Assembly (NCBI RefSeq): GCF_034258515.1
Contig: NZ_CP139438.1
Location: 3,844,001 to 3,908,000, forward strand
DNA: 64,000 nucleotides
Source: Pseudarthrobacter oxydans
Lineage (GTDB): Bacteria; Actinomycetota; Actinomycetes; Actinomycetales; Micrococcaceae
Direction: 5' to 3'
This document shows positions 1 to 8,868 of this stretch, one piece after another (the first letter of the stretch is position 1; the number at the start of each line of letters is the position of its first letter). Made by a program: the position numbers and the translations under genes. Below the pieces are notes generated by a model. The model was not told where the DNA came from, did no database searches, and was given only the letters and a program-made list of their open reading frames with translations.

Positions 1-1050
1 GTCGACCAGGACGCGGTAGAACGAGTTGGCACCGTCGGCAACGAGCCTGCGTGCAATCGACGGCGGGACCGGCCCCAGCCCATCGACCTCGGCGGGTTCG
101 TCCGTAAGGCCCAGGAGGGAGAAGACCGGAACGGTAACCAGTACATCAGCCTTAGGGGAAGGCACGTCTCCGACGTCCTGGTTCGCACTGCCCAGCAGCA
201 GCCCAGCGGCGATGTCCGCGCGCAACTGGCTCAGGTTGCGCGGTTCGCCCGGGCTTTGAAGGCCGCGGGCCAGTGCCGTCGACTTGTTCCAGATAGCCAA
301 GGCCGTATCTCCGGGAAGGTACAACGACAACCAGGCCATGCCGTCCCGGTCCGGGCTGAACTCCATCCGCCGGTCCCCCACGCTCTTTGCGTGGCGTGCC
401 TCAAGCGACTCGGGGTGGTGGCGTTCCCGCCACGCCCGGACCTTACGCCGGAACCGGGCAGGCGCCAGCTCTCCGGGTGCGGCACCGCGGGCCGGTCGGG
501 GCGCGTCCGGGTCGAAGAAGTGCGCCTCCAGGGCAGAGGCGGCTGCGGGGCTGAGGCCGGTTGTTTCGTCGACCACGATGCGGGCGTGCTGCCAGCCGAT
601 GGTGCCGGTTTGCAGCGCATCGAGTGCCGCCGGCAACGACGTGGTTAGCGCGTGGGCCTCCCCCAGCAGGGCGGACGCGGCCCGTTCACCGATCGTCAGC
701 ACGCAGGCGACTTCTGCCACTCGGCTCACCTCCCGCGCCGACGCTTCATAGGCGCTGGCCGGCGGGCCCTCCAGCACCGCTGTAGCCTCCGTGTAGGCAG
801 CCACCAGCTGGACTTTCAACGCCGCCGTCGCGGCCTCAACCCGCGCCAGCACCCCTAACCCGTCCAGGCAGGCCTCGGAAAGCTCCTGCAGCGGATCAGC
901 ATCAGCATCGGGAAGCCGGTAGGGCCCATCCGCGGCGGCCGACGGGCTGGCCACAACACCCGCAAGCTCATCAACCAGCCCGGCCACCGAGCCAACGGCA
1001 GCCACCAGCTGGGCCCTGACTTCCGCATCGACAACCACACCGGCTTCCAT
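1..1050 (-). CDS. DUF222 / 13E12-family protein, probable HNH endonuclease (3' end outside window)
   Basis: The minus strand is open from an ATG at 1050 to the window edge (350 codons, no stop). The translation is the Ala/Val/Leu/Glu-rich helical domain of the DUF222 (13E12 repeat) family, with long helices around residues 55-140 and the typical WQHARIVVDE segment near residues 153-162. It continues with RFRRKVRAWRERHHPESLEAR-type basic helices and a D/GLA-type strand region. Family members are multicopy in Arthrobacter-type genomes and usually end in an HNH nuclease domain; that part would lie off the left edge, so the nuclease is inferred. No Shine-Dalgarno is visible. An in-frame GTG at 1056 is an alternative start. 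It lies 91 bp downstream of the acyltransferase gene on the same strand. Confidence 0.8.
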   Translation of the reverse strand, partial: MEAGVVVDAEVRAQLVAAVGSVAGLVDELAGVVASPSAAADGPYRLPDADADPLQELSEACLDGLGVLARVEAATAALKVQLVAAYTEATAVLEGPPASAYEASAREVSRVAEVACVLTIGERAASALLGEAHALTTSLPAALDALQTGTIGWQHARIVVDETTGLSPAAASALEAHFFDPDAPRPARGAAPGELAPARFRRKVRAWRERHHPESLEARHAKSVGDRRMEFSPDRDGMAWLSLYLPGDTALAIWNKSTALARGLQSPGEPRNLSQLRADIAAGLLLGSANQDVGDVPSPKADVLVTVPVFSLLGLTDEPAEVDGLGPVPPSIARRLVADGANSFYRVLVD

Positions 1051-1141
1051 AACCACAGCATGGCAGGAGGGTCTGACAACGACGACGGCGGTGACCTCCC
1101 GCCGTCGACCGCCCACTTTAGGCTGCGTCCCAGCCCTGCGC

Positions 1142-2422
1142 TTACCCGCCCAGGCGCGCCATCTCCTCGCCCATCGCAGACGCAAAGACGTCGCCCGGCA
1201 CGTTCAACGCGTCGAAGTGGACACCACAACACAGATTGCCGCCGTACGAGACAGCCGCGACACCGAGCCGTACGTTTCCCGGAAGAATCCCAAGGGGCCA
1301 GAGGGCGATAACCGGGGCTCCGGCGAGGCGGTAAGTTCCTTTCGGACCCGGCACGTTGCTGACGAACCCGGCAACAACACGCTGCGTCCGGGAGAAGCGG
1401 TCCAGGATGCGCGCACCAATGGGCCCGCGCATAAACTCCAAGGTGCCTTGATCCCTTGCCCGCACCTTCTCCTCACGGGTCTGGGCGGCGATGAGCCGCA
1501 GGCGCACGTCGGGGTCGGGCTCGCCGAGCGGCAGCTGCACAAGCATGACTCCCACTTGGTTGGCTGCAGCCCCGCGGCGCCGCAGCGCCACCGGCACTGA
1601 CACCGGCAACCGGGCGGCGATCGGCTCGCCGGCAGCCGCCAGGACCGCCCGGAAGCCGGCCGCGGCCGCGGCGAGGAGTGCGTCATTTACCGTGGCACCC
1701 CGCGGACGCACCGCCGTCTCCAGGGCTTCGATATCTGTCTGCAGAAAAGCGACGCCGCGGTGCGAACTGCGCTCACCGAGCAGCACCGTGCCACCCACGC
1801 CAGAGCCCCACAGGGTCTTGAGGATACGAAACAGGCCGGTCGTAACACGACGCAGGGTGCGGCGTACATTGTTCCCGGGCTGGGACTGCGGCGCCACTGC
1901 AGGCCGGCGCAGATGCGCCTCACCCGCCGGCTGCTCCCCCGGTTCCCCGGGATCAAAGAGCTGCTGCACGATCACCGCCGCTGTCATCCCGTCGGCCACC
2001 GCATGATGGATCCGCAGCACAACACCCACGCCCGTCGCTGAGGCGCCCGGTACCACCAGGACCTCCCACATCGGGCGGTCCCATGCCAGTGGCTCCCCCG
2101 TCAGCTCGGCACATTTGTCCTGAAGTCCCCCAAGACCATCGACGGGCTCCACGAGGCGGATGTGGTGCTCGACGTCGGGCACGGATTCAATCCAGTGATG
2201 TCGGCGGCCCACTAGGGTTACGCTCTTGCGGAGCGCCGGCAAATCCGCAATCCGCTCGCTGAGTGTCGCCCTAAGCCGCGCCATGTCCGGTGTGCCGTCC
2301 GGAGCCAGGAAACCGCCGGGCCCGAGCAGGCAGGCGGCCAGGAACACGTTGACCTGCCCGGCGTGGTCGAGCACCAGGTTCGCCTCATCAGCAGGGGCCA
2401 GCTTTTGCGTCGCCGGGTGCAT
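1142..2422 (-). CDS. wax ester synthase / diacylglycerol O-acyltransferase (WS/DGAT) family protein
   Basis: This bifunctional family transfers acyl groups from acyl-CoA to fatty alcohols or diacylglycerol for storage lipid. The catalytic HHxxxDG motif is present as HHAVADG roughly 140 residues in. The N-terminus (HPATQKLAPADEANLVLDH) matches the family opening, where a short substrate-pocket strand precedes 'NVFLAACLL'. The C-terminal half carries the conserved VSNVPGP-type motif (FVSNVPGPKGTYRLAG) and ends with a typical condensation-like fold. Length is 426 residues, slightly shorter than the usual 450-470. The start is set at ATG 2422; a GTG eight codons upstream (2446) is possible. Divergently transcribed from the lipoprotein/ECF unit across about 125 bp. 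Confidence 0.85.
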   Translation of the reverse strand: MHPATQKLAPADEANLVLDHAGQVNVFLAACLLGPGGFLAPDGTPDMARLRATLSERIADLPALRKSVTLVGRRHHWIESVPDVEHHIRLVEPVDGLGGLQDKCAELTGEPLAWDRPMWEVLVVPGASATGVGVVLRIHHAVADGMTAAVIVQQLFDPGEPGEQPAGEAHLRRPAVAPQSQPGNNVRRTLRRVTTGLFRILKTLWGSGVGGTVLLGERSSHRGVAFLQTDIEALETAVRPRGATVNDALLAAAAAGFRAVLAAAGEPIAARLPVSVPVALRRRGAAANQVGVMLVQLPLGEPDPDVRLRLIAAQTREEKVRARDQGTLEFMRGPIGARILDRFSRTQRVVAGFVSNVPGPKGTYRLAGAPVIALWPLGILPGNVRLGVAAVSYGGNLCCGVHFDALNVPGDVFASAMGEEMARLGG

Positions 2423-2548
2423 GCCTTGACAGTAACTGCGAAACACCGGCTTGTCAGCGCGTGGGCGGACAGGAAATCACTGCAGCCCCTAACGTCACAC
2501 AACGCCACCGCATCCAGATAAGGACAGGCAACGCCCTACCCTTAACAA

Positions 2549-3127
2549 GTGACTTTGACTAAGATGCGCACCGCCGCCGCGAGCTCCCTCGCCGCCGCCG
2601 GTCTCCTGTTTACCCTCGCCGCCTGTTCCGCGCCGGCCGCCAGCCAGCCCACCACTTCCGCGCCGGCCTCCTCCGCAGCCGCTTCGTCGAGCGCCGCACC
2701 CAGCACAGCATCCGGCACGGCCGGCCCTTGCGACGGCGTGAAGGTCATCGTCGATTCCGGCGCCCTGAAGCAGGCTGCGGCTGACAAGTCCGTGTGCGTG
2801 CCCGTGGACGGTCCCACCGCTGCATCCAAGGTGCTCGAGGAAGCCAATGTAAAGACCGTTGGCACCACCCAGTACCCCAACGAGCTGGTGTGCCGGGTGA
2901 ACGGTGTACCCGCCGCGGACTTCGACATCAAGCACAAGGCCGGCACGTACAAGGAAGAGTGCACCGGCATGCCCGCCGCCTTCGCCTACTGGTCCCTCTG
3001 GCTAAAGAAGGACGCCGGCGCCTGGGAATACGCGCAGGAAGGCCTGGACAGCCTCAAGCTCAGCCCCGGCGAGAGCCTGGAACTGCTCTTCACCGTCGAC
3101 GGCGAACCGGCCGCCCCCGCGGCATGA
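2549..3127 (+). CDS. secreted lipoprotein coupled to the ECF transporter fusion
   Basis: A 192-residue protein with a lipoprotein signal peptide: basic start, hydrophobic core and lipobox LAAC with the lipidated cysteine at residue 26. A Ser/Ala/Pro/Thr-rich linker follows (residues 27-60), then a compact roughly 130-residue extracellular domain with several Cys (C64, the C of KSVCVPV, ELVCRV and KEECTG) and Trp-rich WSLWLKK. I infer it binds or presents the ligand of the adjacent transporter. The domain resembles the small DUF4430-like/transcobalamin-C-like domains seen next to actinobacterial ECF systems, but I cannot confirm that by search. Its TGA overlaps the ATG of the next gene (ATGA), indicating translational coupling. 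The GTG at 2549 follows TACCCT by 6 bp, so a leaderless start is possible; ATG 2564 is the alternative. Confidence 0.75.
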   Translation: MTLTKMRTAAASSLAAAGLLFTLAACSAPAASQPTTSAPASSAAASSSAAPSTASGTAGPCDGVKVIVDSGALKQAAADKSVCVPVDGPTAASKVLEEANVKTVGTTQYPNELVCRVNGVPAADFDIKHKAGTYKEECTGMPAAFAYWSLWLKKDAGAWEYAQEGLDSLKLSPGESLELLFTVDGEPAAPAA

Positions 3128-5958
3128 CCTTCCGACCCGCGCCGCTGCGCGCCGGCATTGCTCTCGCCGTCGTGTTCATCGCGGCGCGGGTCATCTACCG
3201 CGTCCTTTTCAACGGCGCGGGCCTTGGCTCGCCCATCCTGCTCGACCTGCCAGCCATGCGGCTGCCGGCCCCGTACGCCCACGTGGTGTTCCTCGGTCCG
3301 GTCACCGGGCCCGGGCTGTGGGCGGCGGTCCTGTCCGCCCTGCCGATTGCCGGGCTGTTCATCGGGTTCGGCCTGCTAAACGCATTCGTGGACGTGGCCC
3401 GCGGCTTCGTGCATCTGGCCCGCCGCGGCCCCATGCAGGGCTTGGCCCGCACCCTGGTCGTGGCGTGGGCGGCACTCCCCGCACTGGCCGACGCCGTGAC
3501 CTCCGTCCGCCTGGCGTTCCGGTTGCGGGGCGAACGCTTCGGGCCCCGCGCCCTGGTGCCCGTACTCGAGCGCACCCTTGAACACGCGGCCCGGGTTGCC
3601 GCCGCCCTGGAGCTGCGCGGCTTCGGGAGCCGCGCCGCACACCAACCAGGGAACGACGACGGCGGCCCGCTCCTGGTGCGCGACGCCCGGTTCCGCATCG
3701 GCGACGCACAGGTCCGCGTTGCCGGGTTCACGCCGCCGAGCGGGTCCATCACTGTCATTACGGGGCCCACGGGCTCCGGCAAGTCCACCATCCTGCGGGG
3801 CATTGCCGGCCTGCTCTCCCACGTTGACGGCGGCGAGATCTCCGGCACCGTGCGCATCGCCGGAACGGACCGCGCCGCCACGCCGCCCCGCGATACCGCC
3901 CGGCTCATCGGCGTCGTCCTGCAGAATCCCCGCGCCGCCTTCGCCAGCACCCGGGTGCGGGACGAGATCTCCCTTGCCCTTGAGCTGCGCGGCATGCCAT
4001 CAGCCGCGGCCAAGGCCCGGGTGCTGGAGGTCGCCGAGCGCATCGGGGTCTCGGCGCTGCTGGACCGGAACATCAGTACCCTCTCGGCGGGGGAGGCAAC
4101 GCTCGTGGCCATCGCCGCCGCGGTGGTGGAGCAGCCTCCCCTGCTCCTGGTGGACGAGCCGCTGGCAGACCTCGACACCACGGCCCGCAGGCACGTAATC
4201 GCCGTGCTCAATGCCCTCGCCGGTGACGGCGTCTGCATCATCGTGGCGGAGCACCGGGCGGCAGCGCTCGTCCCGGTTGCCGACTCCTGGTGGACTATCG
4301 CCGACGGCGCCCTGGTGCCGGGCGCCGCGCCGTCGCCGCCTTCGCACCGCGATGCTTCTCATCCAGCGCCGGCACAGCCTGCGGGCGACACGCCCGTGCT
4401 GACAGCGACCAACCTCGCGGTGCACCGCAAGGGCACGCCGCTGGTGCGCGACGCGTCCCTGGCCCTGTACCGCGGCGAAGTGGTGGCCCTGGTGGGGCCG
4501 AACGGGGCCGGGAAGTCGTCCCTGCTCGTGGCGCTTGCCTTGGGTGAGGGGGAGGGCGGAGTAAAAACCAACGACGGCGAAACGGCCGACGGCGGTCGCG
4601 TCGCCCTGGTGCCGGACGCCTCGGACGACCTCTTCACCAGGGATACGGTCGAGGGAGAGCTCCGTGCGGCCGAGCGGCGCCTTGCGCGCCGAAAGAACGG
4701 CCAACAGCCCGCGCCCGGCTCTGCGGCGTCACGCCTGGCCCGGCTGCGGGGCGACGTCACTATGCCCATTGGACACGAGCATCCTCGGGACCTGTCCGCT
4801 GGCGAGCGCAGGGTCCTGGCCATCGCGCTGCAGACCATGGACAGTCCCCCGGTGCTCTTGATCGACGAGCCCACCCGCGGGCTCGATCCGGCTGCGCGCA
4901 AGGCGGTCTCGGCCGCGCTCCGGTCCGCGGCGGATTCCGGTACCGCTGTCCTGATTGCCACGCACGACCACGACTTTGCCCACGGTCTCGGCGCCCGGAT
5001 CCTCCCGATGCGTGACGGCGTCGCGCCTTCCCCGCCGGTGACTGACGCGCCGGAACCGCTTGCCCTGCTTCCCCGGCAGGCGGGCGCCCGGCCAAAGCCA
5101 ATCACCGAACCGGACACCGGCGCAGCAACAAAGCCCCGCATCCGGCTGCCGCGCGGCGTCGAACTCGCCGTCCTCGGAACCGCAAACCTCGTAGCCCTCG
5201 CAGCGTTCTGCTGGCCGCTGCTCGCCGCGGCCCTCCCGCAGGACGCAGCCGCCGCCCTCCCCTATGCAGCGCTGGCAATCGCGCCGCTCGCCGCCGTCGC
5301 CATCGTGGTGTCCCTGGACGGCTCAGTCCGCTCCGCACACACGGTCGCGCTGCTCGGCGTCCTGGCCGCCGTCGGCACGGCTGTCCGGGTGGCGAGCACC
5401 GGCGTCGGGGGCGTCGAAGCAGTGTTCATCCTGCTGATCCTTGCCGGCCGGGCGTTCGGCGCGCGGTTCGGCATGCTGCTCGGCGCCGCCACCATCGCCC
5501 TCTCAAGTGCCCTGTGGGGCGGGATCGGGCCGTGGACTCCGTTCCAGATCTTCGCCTGTGCGTGGGTGGGTGCGGGGGCGGGGCTGCTCCCCCGGCGGGT
5601 GCGCGGCAGGGCCGAACTGTGGATGCTGGCCGGCTATGGTGTGGTGGCGTCCTACCTGTTCGGCCTGCTGACCAACCTGTGGTTCTGGCCCTTCGCGGTG
5701 GGCGCCGGCACCGGCATCTCGTATGTGCCCGGCGCGCCGCTGGGCACCAACCTGAGCAGCTTCCTGCTGTACTCGCTGGTGACGTCGACGGCGGGCTGGG
5801 ACACCCTGCGCGCCGTCACGACGGTGATCGGCATCGCGGTGGTGGGGCGGGCCATCCTTGCCGCGCTCCGGCGGGTAAAGCCGGTCTCCAGCGCAGGCGG
5901 TCAAGCCGAAAAGGCTCATTCCGCCCAGGCCAAAGACCGGCTTCACATCGGGGTTTGA
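3124..5958 (+). CDS. single-chain ECF transporter: T component, two ATPase domains and S component fused
   Basis: A 944-residue protein with the modules of an energy-coupling-factor vitamin/cofactor importer in one chain. Residues 1-165 are an EcfT-like membrane domain with a C-terminal charged coupling region (LRGERFGPRALVPVLERTLE). ATPase 1 has Walker A GPTGSGKST at about 214-222, signature LSAGE at about 320 and Walker B LLLVDEP at about 340. ATPase 2 has Walker A GPNGAGKSS at about 458, signature LSAGE at about 558 and Walker B VLLIDEP at about 577. Residues about 675-925 form a six-helix S component with GRAFGARFGMLLGA and GGIGPWTPFQIFACAWVG, resembling CblT/CbrT-type proteins. ATPase 2 reads VPDASDDLF where a Q-loop (VxQNPxxxLF) is expected. 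The start is the ATG overlapping the lipoprotein stop. Substrate (cobalamin or another cofactor) is inference. Confidence 0.88.
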   Translation: MTFRPAPLRAGIALAVVFIAARVIYRVLFNGAGLGSPILLDLPAMRLPAPYAHVVFLGPVTGPGLWAAVLSALPIAGLFIGFGLLNAFVDVARGFVHLARRGPMQGLARTLVVAWAALPALADAVTSVRLAFRLRGERFGPRALVPVLERTLEHAARVAAALELRGFGSRAAHQPGNDDGGPLLVRDARFRIGDAQVRVAGFTPPSGSITVITGPTGSGKSTILRGIAGLLSHVDGGEISGTVRIAGTDRAATPPRDTARLIGVVLQNPRAAFASTRVRDEISLALELRGMPSAAAKARVLEVAERIGVSALLDRNISTLSAGEATLVAIAAAVVEQPPLLLVDEPLADLDTTARRHVIAVLNALAGDGVCIIVAEHRAAALVPVADSWWTIADGALVPGAAPSPPSHRDASHPAPAQPAGDTPVLTATNLAVHRKGTPLVRDASLALYRGEVVALVGPNGAGKSSLLVALALGEGEGGVKTNDGETADGGRVALVPDASDDLFTRDTVEGELRAAERRLARRKNGQQPAPGSAASRLARLRGDVTMPIGHEHPRDLSAGERRVLAIALQTMDSPPVLLIDEPTRGLDPAARKAVSAALRSAADSGTAVLIATHDHDFAHGLGARILPMRDGVAPSPPVTDAPEPLALLPRQAGARPKPITEPDTGAATKPRIRLPRGVELAVLGTANLVALAAFCWPLLAAALPQDAAAALPYAALAIAPLAAVAIVVSLDGSVRSAHTVALLGVLAAVGTAVRVASTGVGGVEAVFILLILAGRAFGARFGMLLGAATIALSSALWGGIGPWTPFQIFACAWVGAGAGLLPRRVRGRAELWMLAGYGVVASYLFGLLTNLWFWPFAVGAGTGISYVPGAPLGTNLSSFLLYSLVTSTAGWDTLRAVTTVIGIAVVGRAILAALRRVKPVSSAGGQAEKAHSAQAKDRLHIGV
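5873..5905 (+). repeat. direct repeat copy 1 (3' end of ECF fusion gene)
   Basis: 33 bp beginning GGGTAAAGCCGGTCTCC, inside the last codons of the ECF gene. It recurs at 7787-7819 with 31 of 33 bases identical and in the same orientation. The two copies bracket the alpha/beta hydrolase gene. The second copy is not in a recognised gene. Confidence 0.8.
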
Positions 5959-5992
5959 GGCTACTGATGGAACGCGCCGACCCGATGGCTCG

Positions 5993-7558
5993 TCAGGGTG
6001 TCGTACTTTGCGCGGCCTCAGTAAGGAGACGGCGGGCATCGTAGTCCGTCAGGAATGCCTGGTCCTCGAGGGCTCGAACGCTGCTCTTCACGGCCGCCAC
6101 GTAGTCGCCGTGGTTCCCGTACAAGCCATCGAGCACGTCCTGCCCAAGGGGCCGCTCGTAGCCGGCGATGAAGCAGAACGACGCGCCGGTGGCAGTGCCG
6201 TACCAGGTGCTCGTCGGAGCGTCGAGGAACGGCGAGCGCAGGCCGCCCTGCACGTTGCCGAACTCGTCCAGCACCGGCGCGCCGTCGCGGACGAGGATCG
6301 GTTCAGCGCGCGGCGGCGCGATGCCCTCCCGGACCCAGAGGTCGAGGTTTTGCAGGGCGGAGTTGAAGAAGATGGAGCTGGGGAACCTGCTGCGCGGCCC
6401 CTCGTTGCAGGACGCGGGCGGGACAGACCGGCCCGCGGCGATGATGTCTTCGGATGAGGCCGAGAAGGTGAGCTCGTCCGGTGTGGCGTGGCCGGCGCCC
6501 GCCATCTCGTAGTGCCGGTACCGGTCCCCTGGAGCGTCGCTGTCGGCGCGCCGGGATCCGATGCCCCGGAGGTAGTCAGACTGGGACATGATCCGCATGA
6601 TGGGCACCCCGACGTCCTTGAACTGGCGGCGGACGTCGTTGGCGGGCGGGGCAGTCTCGCACTGGTTCATGGGGTACGCGCCAGCGAACGCGCCACCCGC
6701 CACAGCGACCATGTATGCGTCATAGACCGGCTCGCCGTCGGATTCGACGACGAGCGGGTGGACGCCGTTGATGTAGTTGACCAGGAAGCCTCCGGTCTGG
6801 GAATAGCCGAAGCCGTAGGCGTGCTCCACGCGGGTGGTCGGCGATCCGTAGCGCAGCGGGTTGGCAGGATCATTGCTCTTGAGCCAAGCGCCGACTTGCG
6901 AGTAGATGTCCCAGATCAGGCCGTTCTCCGTCGTCCGGGACGAGTCAGCGGCCACCGTTGCGCAGTTGCGGGGATCGGTCAGCGGCAGCGGATTGGCGAA
7001 GGACAAGGCCTCGTACCGCGCCGAATCGAAGTTCTTGAGCGCCTCAACGGCAATCGGCTTGGCGGTGATGCCTACCCAGGCGTCTCCGTTGGCGACGATC
7101 TGCTCATGGGCCATTGCCCAGCCGATGTTGAGGTCGAACAGATTACTGGGGTTGAGCATCTCAACTACCACGTTGCCGCTGAACTTCTGGCCCTCGGCCG
7201 GCTTACGGACCAGGACGCGGGTGGTGTAAGGGGCGTCGGAGGTTCGGATCTGGGCGGGACCCGCGGTGGGCCAGCTGTAGACATTCGAGGTGCCGCTGAC
7301 CAGATACTCCTCCTCGTCATAACCGAGCTTCGATAGATCCTGGGAAACCTCTTGATGGCTGGCCGCACCGAACGGGTACGACTCGGCGGTAGCCGCCAAG
7401 GGACCCTGCACAGTGGGTACCGGCGTCGCCCCGGCAGACTCTGCGCCCTGCCCGGGCGGAGCGGGAGCCTCTGCGTTGGCTGGAACGGCTGACGCGCTGA
7501 GGCCCGCAAAGGCGAGGGACAGCGTCAGCAGGATGGATGCTCGGGCACGGGTGTTCAT
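5993..7558 (-). CDS. secreted alpha/beta-hydrolase-domain protein
   Basis: 521 residues with a Sec signal peptide (MNTRARASILLTLSLAFAGL, then AVPANAEAPA, a plausible AxA cleavage). The start at ATG 7558 is fixed by AAGGAG five bases upstream; the longer GTG reading from 7609 is unnecessary. The body matches the 'alpha/beta hydrolase domain' family (Abhydrolase_10 type): a nucleophile elbow GYSQTGG about 45% along, an acidic residue in SQSDYLRG, and a late His in GAGHATPDE. The substrate is unknown; relatives are extracellular esterase-like proteins. The gene converges on the ECF gene and is bracketed by a 33-bp direct repeat, suggesting it was inserted here. A palindromic candidate operator lies about 145 bp upstream. 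Confidence 0.8.
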   Translation of the reverse strand: MNTRARASILLTLSLAFAGLSASAVPANAEAPAPPGQGAESAGATPVPTVQGPLAATAESYPFGAASHQEVSQDLSKLGYDEEEYLVSGTSNVYSWPTAGPAQIRTSDAPYTTRVLVRKPAEGQKFSGNVVVEMLNPSNLFDLNIGWAMAHEQIVANGDAWVGITAKPIAVEALKNFDSARYEALSFANPLPLTDPRNCATVAADSSRTTENGLIWDIYSQVGAWLKSNDPANPLRYGSPTTRVEHAYGFGYSQTGGFLVNYINGVHPLVVESDGEPVYDAYMVAVAGGAFAGAYPMNQCETAPPANDVRRQFKDVGVPIMRIMSQSDYLRGIGSRRADSDAPGDRYRHYEMAGAGHATPDELTFSASSEDIIAAGRSVPPASCNEGPRSRFPSSIFFNSALQNLDLWVREGIAPPRAEPILVRDGAPVLDEFGNVQGGLRSPFLDAPTSTWYGTATGASFCFIAGYERPLGQDVLDGLYGNHGDYVAAVKSSVRALEDQAFLTDYDARRLLTEAAQSTTP

Positions 7559-7701
7559 CGATGCTCCTTCTCGGATCCGGGCTGCACTGCCCGGCGCGCT
7601 CCGGAACACAGGCTTCGGCGCCGTGTGCCCTTGCTGCGAGATCGACGCTCAGTTCAAACGTGACAACGTCAGGGAGCGATGTTACTCCACAGTAGATATG
7701 G

Positions 7702-7718
7702 TTGACCGAAACGGTCAA
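7702..7718 (-). promoter_or_regulatory. perfect inverted repeat, candidate repressor operator
   Basis: TTGACCG-AAA-CGGTCAA is a perfect 7-bp inverted repeat with a 3-base centre. Read on the minus strand, its first arm doubles as a -35-like TTGACC, and an 18-bp spacing leads to TACTGT as a possible -10. The site would therefore sit across the -35 and spacer of a promoter for the secreted hydrolase gene starting at 7558. The size and symmetry suit a TetR-type dimer, but no TetR gene is adjacent. Confidence 0.5.
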
Positions 7719-7786
7719 GGGTAGGTATTGACTGTCATGGCGCCAACGGTGGCGCAGCGAGCATCAACCGCAAATCCTGTAAATAG

Positions 7787-7819
7787 GGGTGAAGCCGGTC
7801 TCCAGCGCGGGCGGTCAAG
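7787..7819 (+). repeat. direct repeat copy 2 (remnant of ECF gene 3' end)
   Basis: Begins GGGTGAAGCCGGTCTCC and matches 5873-5905 at 31 of 33 bases. It lies in the non-coding stretch 7559-7901, which otherwise holds the hydrolase promoter region, the palindrome at 7702-7718 and no gene I can support. Confidence 0.75.
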
Positions 7820-7901
7820 GGGGCGCAGGCTTTTGCAGCGGGATGGATCAATGTCGCTGTGAAGGTCATAGTGGGAGGATCCCTAGGATTCGCAATTCCC
7901 C

Positions 7902-8774
7902 GTGGATAGTCTGGGACAGGATGCCACTCTACGGAGGGTCAGGGAGAATGTGATCGAAGCAGCTGCTGCGGTAATCGGCCGGAACAATGTCACCATATCC
8001 GGCCGGGATGATGGGCCTGTGATGATGTTCGCCCACGGTTTTGGCTGCGATCAGGCTATATGGCGGAAGCTGCTGCCCTATTTTGTTGATGATTACCGGC
8101 TGGTGCTTTTTGATCATGTTGGTGCAGGACACTCCGACATCAGCGCCTATGACTGGGACAAGTACGGGTCCCTGAATGGGTACGCGTCGGACCTGCTGGA
8201 GATTTGCGCCGCCCTTGAACTCGATGACGTCATCCTGGTGGGCCACAGTGTCAGCACGATGATCGCCGTGATCGCCGCAGTGCAGGACCCCAACCCTTTC
8301 TCCCACCTGGTCCTGCTTGCTCCTTCACCCCGCCATACGGATGACCCGTACGACGGCTACGTGGGCGGGTTTTCGCGGGAAGACATCGAGGGCCTGCTGG
8401 CATCCCTGGACAGCAACTATTTCGCCTGGGCCGCGGCCTTGGCGCCCATGGTGATGGGCAACCCGCAAGAGCCGGAGCTGGCGGAGGATCTGCGTGGCAG
8501 CTTCTGCAGGACAGATCCGACCATCGCCCGGCACTTCGCCGGGGTAACCTTTTTCTCCGACACCCGCCCTGAACTGAAGAAGGTGCGCACCAGCTGCCTG
8601 ATTCTGCAGTGCTCCGACGATCGGCTTGCCCCGCCGGAAGTGGGCGCCTACCTGCACAAGAATCTGGAACACAGCACCCTGGTGCAGCTCCAGGCCACCG
8701 GGCACTGCCCCCACGTCAGCGCCCCGGAGGAAACGGCCCGGGAGATTCTCCACTACCTCGATACCCGTTCCTGA
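7902..8774 (+). CDS. RsbQ-like alpha/beta hydrolase
   Basis: 290 residues with the full RsbQ/strigolactone-receptor-like hydrolase layout. The oxyanion region is HGFGCDQAIW, followed by FDHVGAGHSD, the nucleophile elbow GHSVS, the acid in CSDDRLAP, and the histidine in TGHCPHVSAPEET. The segment RNNVTISGRDDGPVMMFAHGFG is characteristic of the RsbQ group. In Bacillus RsbQ partners with the PAS phosphatase RsbP in energy stress; no RsbP-like gene is nearby, so a small-molecule sensing or hydrolytic role is open. The ATG at 7902 is given, but the in-frame GTG at 7950, preceded by GGAGGG and AGGGAG, is an equally good or better start and matches the family N-terminus. Confidence 0.82.
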   Translation: MDSLGQDATLRRVRENVIEAAAAVIGRNNVTISGRDDGPVMMFAHGFGCDQAIWRKLLPYFVDDYRLVLFDHVGAGHSDISAYDWDKYGSLNGYASDLLEICAALELDDVILVGHSVSTMIAVIAAVQDPNPFSHLVLLAPSPRHTDDPYDGYVGGFSREDIEGLLASLDSNYFAWAAALAPMVMGNPQEPELAEDLRGSFCRTDPTIARHFAGVTFFSDTRPELKKVRTSCLILQCSDDRLAPPEVGAYLHKNLEHSTLVQLQATGHCPHVSAPEETAREILHYLDTRS

Positions 8775-8868
8775 CAGGCGCCGCTGGCCCCTCCCCCGCC
8801 CGGTTTTGCCCGGTCGAGGCAGGTTCAGTCAATGATTGCCCATTTCAGGCGAGCTGCAGGATCCGGGT

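Noticed and set aside
2794..3123. Upstream extension of the ECF fusion frame
   Set aside because: It lies in another frame of the lipoprotein gene and has Arg/Gly-rich shadow composition; the ATGA overlap at 3124 is the natural start.
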